Positions 7,975 to 12,107 of a stretch of 12,107 nucleotides of DNA are shown here, piece by piece. The notes below the pieces were generated by a model, which was given only the letters and a program-made list of their open reading frames with translations, did no database searches and had not been told where the DNA came from. Position 1 is the stretch's first letter, and each line of letters opens with the position of its first letter. The DNA is from OFTM382 sp964448185. Its GTDB lineage: Bacteria > Planctomycetota > Phycisphaerae > Phycisphaerales > UBA1924. The stretch is taken from positions 1-12,107 of the forward strand of contig CAYUVO010000077.1 in the NCBI GenBank assembly GCA_964448185.1, read 5' to 3'. The position numbers and the translations under genes are program-made.

Positions 7975-9699
7975 TCACGAGCCCGGTCGATCACTCGGCC
8001 GGGTTCTTTCTTGCGCTGAGCGGTCTTGCACCGCCTGAACCATCGCAAGCTCTCGCTCGATCTCGTCAGCGATGCGAATCCACGACGGGCGGTCGGGCTC
8101 GATCGAGACGTGCTGCGCAAAGAACGGCTGCTGACGCTTGGCAATCTCGGCGGGATCCGCTTCGAGTTGGTGTTCGATCGCACGTTCGAGCTCTTCGCGG
8201 TTGCGTGTGATCGGAAAGGTGCCTTGTGGGTCGAGGAACTTGTCGATGCGTTCGTTGTGCGGGTTGTGATAGATCACCGCGATGCCCAGAGCCATCGCTT
8301 CGAGCAGCACGCCGCTGAATCGGCTCACCAGCACGCGGGCCTCGCGGAGTTCTTCGTAGAGAGGGCGAGCGGACACATATGGCGTCATACCATGAGCGGC
8401 GAAGTCGAACTCATCGGCGTGGTGCCGACTGATGACGAACTCGACGCCGAGAGTCTCGCAGGCCTTGACCGCCGAAGCGAGCCACTCTCCTTGGGCGTTG
8501 GTGTAGAGGCCGTAGGTAAAGTTGGAGTTGATGACGACACGTTGCGAACGGTTTGTCGGCTGATGAGCTGATTTTGCTTCGAGAGCGAGCTGTTCGATGC
8601 GTGTCGAGCCGGTGACGCGGGCGTCGCGACCCTCGAAGAACTTGGTGTCGTGCTCGCCTACGAGCAGCGCCACATCGGCGTGCCGATAGGCACCGCGATG
8701 AACGCCCATCCCGAGATGCTCGACGTGGGTATCGAGATAGTCTTGAACGCCTTCGACGAGGGCGATGCTGCGAGTGGAGCGCGATCGGCATTCGATCACG
8801 CGGTCGTGGACCGGCGGGCTCCAGTCGTTCATCACGAACAGCACGCCGGGCCGGGCGTGATCGAGCAGGTCGCGGGTGGAATGCGTGTGCTCCAGACCCA
8901 GCTCTCGCATCGTCTTGCCCGAACCCTCATCGGCGTAGTGATTCGTGATGTCGATGAACAATGACGTCACGCCCCGACGTTCAAGCTCGGAAGCGATCGC
9001 AGCCATCTCCCGTGTGTGATACGCATTGTGCGGCATGAACACCACATCGACAGGCACGCTTACCGGGAGCGAAGGCCGAGGCGCACGATCGCGGATCGCT
9101 GCGTGAGGGGCAGACGCGAGCACATGCCCGAGCGAGGCAAGACGTGCAACAGCATCGGGCACGAGATCAGGCGGTTCGAGGTCAGGAGCAAAGCCGCCAG
9201 TTCCCCGTACACACTGGGTGTCGATGAGCAGAATGGAGCGGTGTGGATCGCTCGCACCGGACGCACCGGCTTGCTCGGCGGCCCGCACCAGCCGCCAGAG
9301 CGAGTGGGGCGACAGGCTCTCGCCCGCGATCATCGGCACGATCCATCGGCCACTGGCGTGCGAGAGCCCTTGGTTGAACGCGGTTGCCGAGCCGAGATCG
9401 CAAGGCTGATCGATCACGCGGACATCGGCAGGAAGCATCTCTCGGAGTTGCTCGCGGTCAGCCGATGACGAGGCCGAGCCGATCACCACGCACTCGACGT
9501 TGGGATAGCTCTGCGCGATCGCCGAGCGCACGGTGCGCAGGGCTGCCTTGGGCTGATCGCGGTGTGCGATGAGCACGGTGACGAGCGGTCGTAAGCCGCT
9601 GCGACGTGAAGCGAGCGAGATCCACAGGCTGTCGAGCCTTGCAGCCAGACCTGGCGTAGTGCCTTCGAGAGCGATGCGGAGTCTTTGACGAAGATTCAC
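7975..9699 (-). CDS. Two-domain glycosyltransferase-like protein (GT2-like plus GT-B/CDP-glycerol transferase-like)
   Basis: The 574-residue protein probably builds a cell-surface polysaccharide, but the donor and acceptor are unknown. Residues about 37-180 resemble a family 2 glycosyltransferase: PLVTVLIAHRDQPKAALRTVRSAIAQSYPNVECVVIGSASS and LGSATAFNQGLSHASGRWIVPMIAGESL. Where GT2 enzymes have the nucleotide-sugar DxD this reads AGESL, so the domain may be inactive. Residues from about 215 to 545 start DVVFMPHNAYHTREMAAIASELERRGV and include YADVALLVGEHD-like (RHADVALLVGEHD), VVINSNFTYG and VSRFSGVLLEAMALGIAVIY, matching the donor-site half of GT-B or CDP-glycerol glycerophosphotransferase-type enzymes. 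No membrane span is seen. The GTG at 9697-9699 follows TAGGAG by 7-8 nt; an upstream extension to 9813 has no domain and would overlap the divergent methyltransferase gene. It is convergent with the lysyl oxidase-like gene, 36 bp apart at the stops. Confidence 0.75.
   Translation of the reverse strand: MNLRQRLRIALEGTTPGLAARLDSLWISLASRRSGLRPLVTVLIAHRDQPKAALRTVRSAIAQSYPNVECVVIGSASSSADREQLREMLPADVRVIDQPCDLGSATAFNQGLSHASGRWIVPMIAGESLSPHSLWRLVRAAEQAGASGASDPHRSILLIDTQCVRGTGGFAPDLEPPDLVPDAVARLASLGHVLASAPHAAIRDRAPRPSLPVSVPVDVVFMPHNAYHTREMAAIASELERRGVTSLFIDITNHYADEGSGKTMRELGLEHTHSTRDLLDHARPGVLFVMNDWSPPVHDRVIECRSRSTRSIALVEGVQDYLDTHVEHLGMGVHRGAYRHADVALLVGEHDTKFFEGRDARVTGSTRIEQLALEAKSAHQPTNRSQRVVINSNFTYGLYTNAQGEWLASAVKACETLGVEFVISRHHADEFDFAAHGMTPYVSARPLYEELREARVLVSRFSGVLLEAMALGIAVIYHNPHNERIDKFLDPQGTFPITRNREELERAIEHQLEADPAEIAKRQQPFFAQHVSIEPDRPSWIRIADEIERELAMVQAVQDRSAQERTRPSDRPGS
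7980..8012 (+). terminator. Intrinsic terminator of the lysyl oxidase-like gene
   Basis: An 11-bp stem with two wobble pairs (7980-7990 with 7995-8005) and a TCAC loop is followed by TTCTTTCTT, 41 bp after the TAA. It lies within the last codons of the convergent glycosyltransferase gene. On the minus strand no T-run follows, so it acts for the plus strand. Confidence 0.75.
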
Positions 9700-9781
9700 A
9701 CCGACTCTCCTACAGCAAGGCTGCCAGCCGCAACGATCCCGATGATATCGGGTCGTTCGAGTTCGTGGTACCGTGGGGGCG
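9700..9781. promoter_or_regulatory. Divergent promoter region of glycosyltransferase and DNA methyltransferase genes
   Basis: This 82-bp gap separates the GTG of the glycosyltransferase gene (minus) from the ATG of the methyltransferase (plus). It contains the minus-strand ribosome site (TAGGAG) and a strong dyad at 9732-9757. TGATAT inside the dyad resembles a -10 element for the plus strand; no clear -35 was seen. Confidence 0.5.
9732..9757. repeat. Inverted repeat with 11-bp stem in the divergent spacer
   Basis: CCCGAT (9738-9743) and ATCGGG (9747-9752) form a perfect 6-bp arm around GAT. AACGA (9732-9736) and TCGTT (9753-9757) extend it by five pairs across a single unpaired T at 9737. 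It has no T-tract and sits where transcription of both genes would start, so an operator is the simplest reading. Confidence 0.65.
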
Positions 9782-12013
9782 ATGCCCGCTGTTGATCCAT
9801 GCCGACAGTCCAAACCTGCTCAGCAACGGCTCCCCGATGGTTCACTGCGTGGCGAGGTGTTCGGGGCGATCGAGGCCGCGGGCGGGGCGGTGCTCGCACG
9901 TTCAACCGCTGCCCAGCGAGAGTCCATCAGTCGGCAGGCCCACGAGTTCACCGACGCGCTGTGCTGGCGGTTGTTCGGCGTGCTCGGCCGAGCGATGGCA
10001 ATTGGCTCTTGCACATCCTCCGTGTTCATGGAGCCCGAGATGGTCAGCCCCCCCAAAGGGGTAACGCTCGACGAGGTCGATCTCACGGATGCTGAGGCGA
10101 TCGTAAAACAGGCTGGTGAGGATTGGCGAACTCAAACGGGCCATCTCTGCCCCGCTGACACGCTCGGGTCGATCCACGAAGCGCGTCTCGCGTTAGAACC
10201 CGTTGTTGATGTGGACAATCGCTCTCTCTCGCTCCAGCCGGTACGTTCTTCACGCAGGCGGTCGCTCGGGGTGTTCTATACCCCGGCTGCCATCGTCGAA
10301 CATCTGCTCGATGCGGCGCTCGATCCCGTCATCGAATCGGCGTGTACTCAGAGCGACCCGGAATCGGCGCTGCTCTCGCTTCGAGTGTGCGATCCGTCGT
10401 GTGGCAGCGGGCGGTTCCTCGTAGCGGCGGGTCGGCGCATCGCAAGACGACTCGCACAAGTGCGACAAGATGGGCGTTCTCCATCACCACAGCAACTCGC
10501 TGCTGCGAAGCATGACGTGCTGGGCGCATGTCTGTTCGGGGTCGATCTCGATCCGTTTGCGATCGAGCTCTGCCGATGGGCGATCTCTTTAGAAGCTTCG
10601 CCGAACAGGCAAGCTGATCTGCTGCGTATTCTCAGACTAAGAGTGCGTGTCGGAAATGCGCTCGCAGGGGCACCGCACGAAGACGAGTCGTTGCGTTCCG
10701 CGCAAGACGCCGAGACTTGGTGCAGCACATTCGTACACCACGATCTACTCAAAGACTTGTTCCATTGGGGCGTCGAGTTTGCGAGCATCTTTGAGCAGGG
10801 AAGCGGGTTCGATGTTGTGGTGGGCAACCCGCCGTTCCTGAATCAACTGCGATCCTCGACCGCACGAGACCGCTCGATGGCGTCGCTCATCGGTGCCCGG
10901 CTCGGCGGGCAGATCGGGAGCTACACCGACAGCTCCGCTGCGTTCTTGCTGTTGGCGTCGGCATTGACCAGGCCCGGCGGGCGGGTGTGCATGATCCAGC
11001 CCCAATCGCTCTTTGCAGCGCGCGATGCCAAGCCCGTGCGCGATGCGGTGCTTGGACGGGGTTCATTGACCGCGTTGTGGGCGTCCGATCGCCAGCCGTT
11101 TGCGGGCATCACGACGCCTGTGTGCGCACCGACCATTCACATTGGTGGTCCCAACACCACCACGCTGCGCCGAACCACAGGCGATGCGTTCGAGCCGATT
11201 GAACCGATCACACTCGACCGCGATCAGCTCGCCACCGAACCCACCTGGTCGCGGCTGCTCGCCCCGAGCGATGCCCTTGCGCCCGTGTGTTCCGGGTTGA
11301 ATCGCACGCTGCGCGACGAAGCCGACGCAACGGCTGACTTCCGCGACCAGTACTACGGCTTGATCGGCTACATCCTAGAAGACGCTGCGCTCACCGATGA
11401 ACAACGTGCGCAAGAACTCGCGTTTCCACTGCTCATCACCGCGGGGCTTATCGATCTCGCCGAGTGCCGATGGGCCAGCACCCCGACTCGCATCCACAAG
11501 CAACGATGGCTTGCGCCGCGAATCGATCGTCAGCGGCTCAACGACGAGACCTCGCTCGGACCCTGGCTCACATCACGACTCGTACCCAAGATTCTTATGG
11601 CGACCCAGACCCGGATCATCGAAGTCATCGTTGACGAGCACGCCGCCCTCGTGCCCAGCGTCCCGGTCATCACGATCACGCCCCGAGATCCTTCGAGGCT
11701 CTGGCACATCGCAGCGGCACTGGCTTCGCCACTGGTCTCGGCGCGGGCGCATCAGAACTATGCCGGAGCAGCTCTAGCTTCGGGCGCGATCAAGCTCAGC
11801 GCCAAGCAGGTGCTCGATCTGCCGTGCCCGGAGCCCTGTGAGCTGTGGGACCGGGCTGCAAGATTGTTTGAGATCGCGAGCCGCGAGCCGAGCGAACGTC
11901 GGACTGCTCTGACCCGGTGCGCTGAGCTGATGCTCGAAGCCTCCAGAGTCCCGGACGATCAGCGGGCCGAACTGATTGAGTGGTGGCAGTCCCGCTGGCT
12001 TGGTACACACTGA
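9782..12013 (+). CDS. N6-adenine DNA methyltransferase, Eco57I/type IIG-like, apparently solitary
   Basis: The 743-residue enzyme should transfer a methyl group from S-adenosylmethionine to adenine N6 in DNA. Residues 1-155 are a helical N-terminus with no PD-(D/E)xK nuclease motif that I can see. The methyltransferase core starts with RSLGVFYTP (about 160), has motif I DPSCGSGRFL (204-213), FGVDLDPFAIELCRWAISLEA, and the N6-adenine catalytic motif IV NPPF (349-352). TDSSAAFLLLASALTRPGGRVCMIQPQSLF follows as motifs VI-VIII. The C-terminal third (about 480-720) probably holds the target-recognition region, with a TaqI-like …QNYAGAALASGAIKLSAKQVLDLPCP ending. The ATG at 9782 has only a weak G-rich site close by; GTG at 9773 is an alternative adding three residues. 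No cognate nuclease or specificity gene is in the window, so it may be a regulatory orphan or part of a system to the right. Confidence 0.87.
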   Translation: MPAVDPCRQSKPAQQRLPDGSLRGEVFGAIEAAGGAVLARSTAAQRESISRQAHEFTDALCWRLFGVLGRAMAIGSCTSSVFMEPEMVSPPKGVTLDEVDLTDAEAIVKQAGEDWRTQTGHLCPADTLGSIHEARLALEPVVDVDNRSLSLQPVRSSRRRSLGVFYTPAAIVEHLLDAALDPVIESACTQSDPESALLSLRVCDPSCGSGRFLVAAGRRIARRLAQVRQDGRSPSPQQLAAAKHDVLGACLFGVDLDPFAIELCRWAISLEASPNRQADLLRILRLRVRVGNALAGAPHEDESLRSAQDAETWCSTFVHHDLLKDLFHWGVEFASIFEQGSGFDVVVGNPPFLNQLRSSTARDRSMASLIGARLGGQIGSYTDSSAAFLLLASALTRPGGRVCMIQPQSLFAARDAKPVRDAVLGRGSLTALWASDRQPFAGITTPVCAPTIHIGGPNTTTLRRTTGDAFEPIEPITLDRDQLATEPTWSRLLAPSDALAPVCSGLNRTLRDEADATADFRDQYYGLIGYILEDAALTDEQRAQELAFPLLITAGLIDLAECRWASTPTRIHKQRWLAPRIDRQRLNDETSLGPWLTSRLVPKILMATQTRIIEVIVDEHAALVPSVPVITITPRDPSRLWHIAAALASPLVSARAHQNYAGAALASGAIKLSAKQVLDLPCPEPCELWDRAARLFEIASREPSERRTALTRCAELMLEASRVPDDQRAELIEWWQSRWLGTH

Positions 12014-12064
12014 GCACAGACACGAACAAAACACGATCCGCAGGGCTGCTCGCGGTGTCTGTGC
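12014..12064. repeat. Perfect 10-bp inverted repeat directly after the methyltransferase gene
   Basis: GCACAGACAC (12014-12023) begins at the first base after the TGA stop and is matched by GTGTCTGTGC (12055-12064) across a 31-nt loop. There is no T-run after the right arm. It may act as a stem protecting or ending the transcript, or be a binding site for the next transcription unit. Confidence 0.65.
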
Positions 12065-12107
12065 GTCCAGCCCGCGCTGATTCTGGGACCAGCACAGCCG
12101 CGTTTGA
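12065..12107. other. Short unassigned end of window
   Basis: The last 43 bases are too short for a call. Frames are open in both directions but give no recognisable protein. Confidence 0.3.

Noticed and set aside
7713..8183. Minus-strand 156-codon frame across the oxidase 3' end
   Set aside because: Antisense to the tandem repeats and overlaps the glycosyltransferase gene in another frame; Ser/Pro/Arg low complexity.
11774..12095. Minus-strand frames at the right end
   Set aside because: They overlap the methyltransferase 3' coding end and the inverted repeat; no motif seen.

Overview
The window looks like chromosomal DNA from a GC-rich planctomycete, most likely of the class Phycisphaerae. 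The evidence is a DUF1844 protein of the kind common in planctomycetes, a b558-type succinate dehydrogenase, and a secreted protein ending in two dockerin-like repeats (…DGxVxFGDFLALLGLVGxC) of the kind that closes many Phycisphaerae exported proteins. The assignment is inference from protein families; no rRNA or tRNA is present.

Left part (1-2398, minus strand): sdhC followed by sdhA, which runs off the left edge, form a succinate dehydrogenase operon. sdhB would be expected beyond the edge. sdhA has an in-frame amber codon at position 59, although the protein on both sides is excellent SdhA. Upstream of sdhC is a small DUF1844 gene.

Middle-left part (2448-6000): a lipoprotein with a parvulin/SurA-like region is translationally coupled (TGATG) to a YraN/UPF0102 nuclease-like gene. 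This pair runs head-on into a membrane sensor histidine kinase, and the two coding ends overlap by 21 bp. No response regulator is visible.

Centre (5951-8012): a 359-bp intergenic region holds a nested inverted repeat and an AT-rich promoter-like island. It is followed by the most striking gene, an exported lysyl oxidase-like protein. It keeps the copper-binding HxHxH cluster and both residues that make the lysyl tyrosylquinone cofactor in animal enzymes, and it is fused to a PPC domain, an Ig/FnIII-like region and the tandem C-terminal repeats. Its terminator hairpin lies inside the 3' end of the convergent neighbour.

Right part (7975-12107): a two-domain glycosyltransferase-like protein (a GT2-like N-terminus lacking a clear DxD, plus a GT-B/CDP-glycerol-transferase-like C-terminus) is divergent from a large solo N6-adenine DNA methyltransferase. 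The 82-bp spacer between them carries a strong dyad. The methyltransferase is followed by a perfect 10-bp inverted repeat.

Most of the window is ordinary housekeeping and accessory content. The points worth following up are the lysyl oxidase, the sdhA amber codon, the two intergenic dyads and the unpaired methyltransferase. No CRISPR array, insertion sequence, phage genes or recognised defence cassette was seen apart from the methyltransferase.
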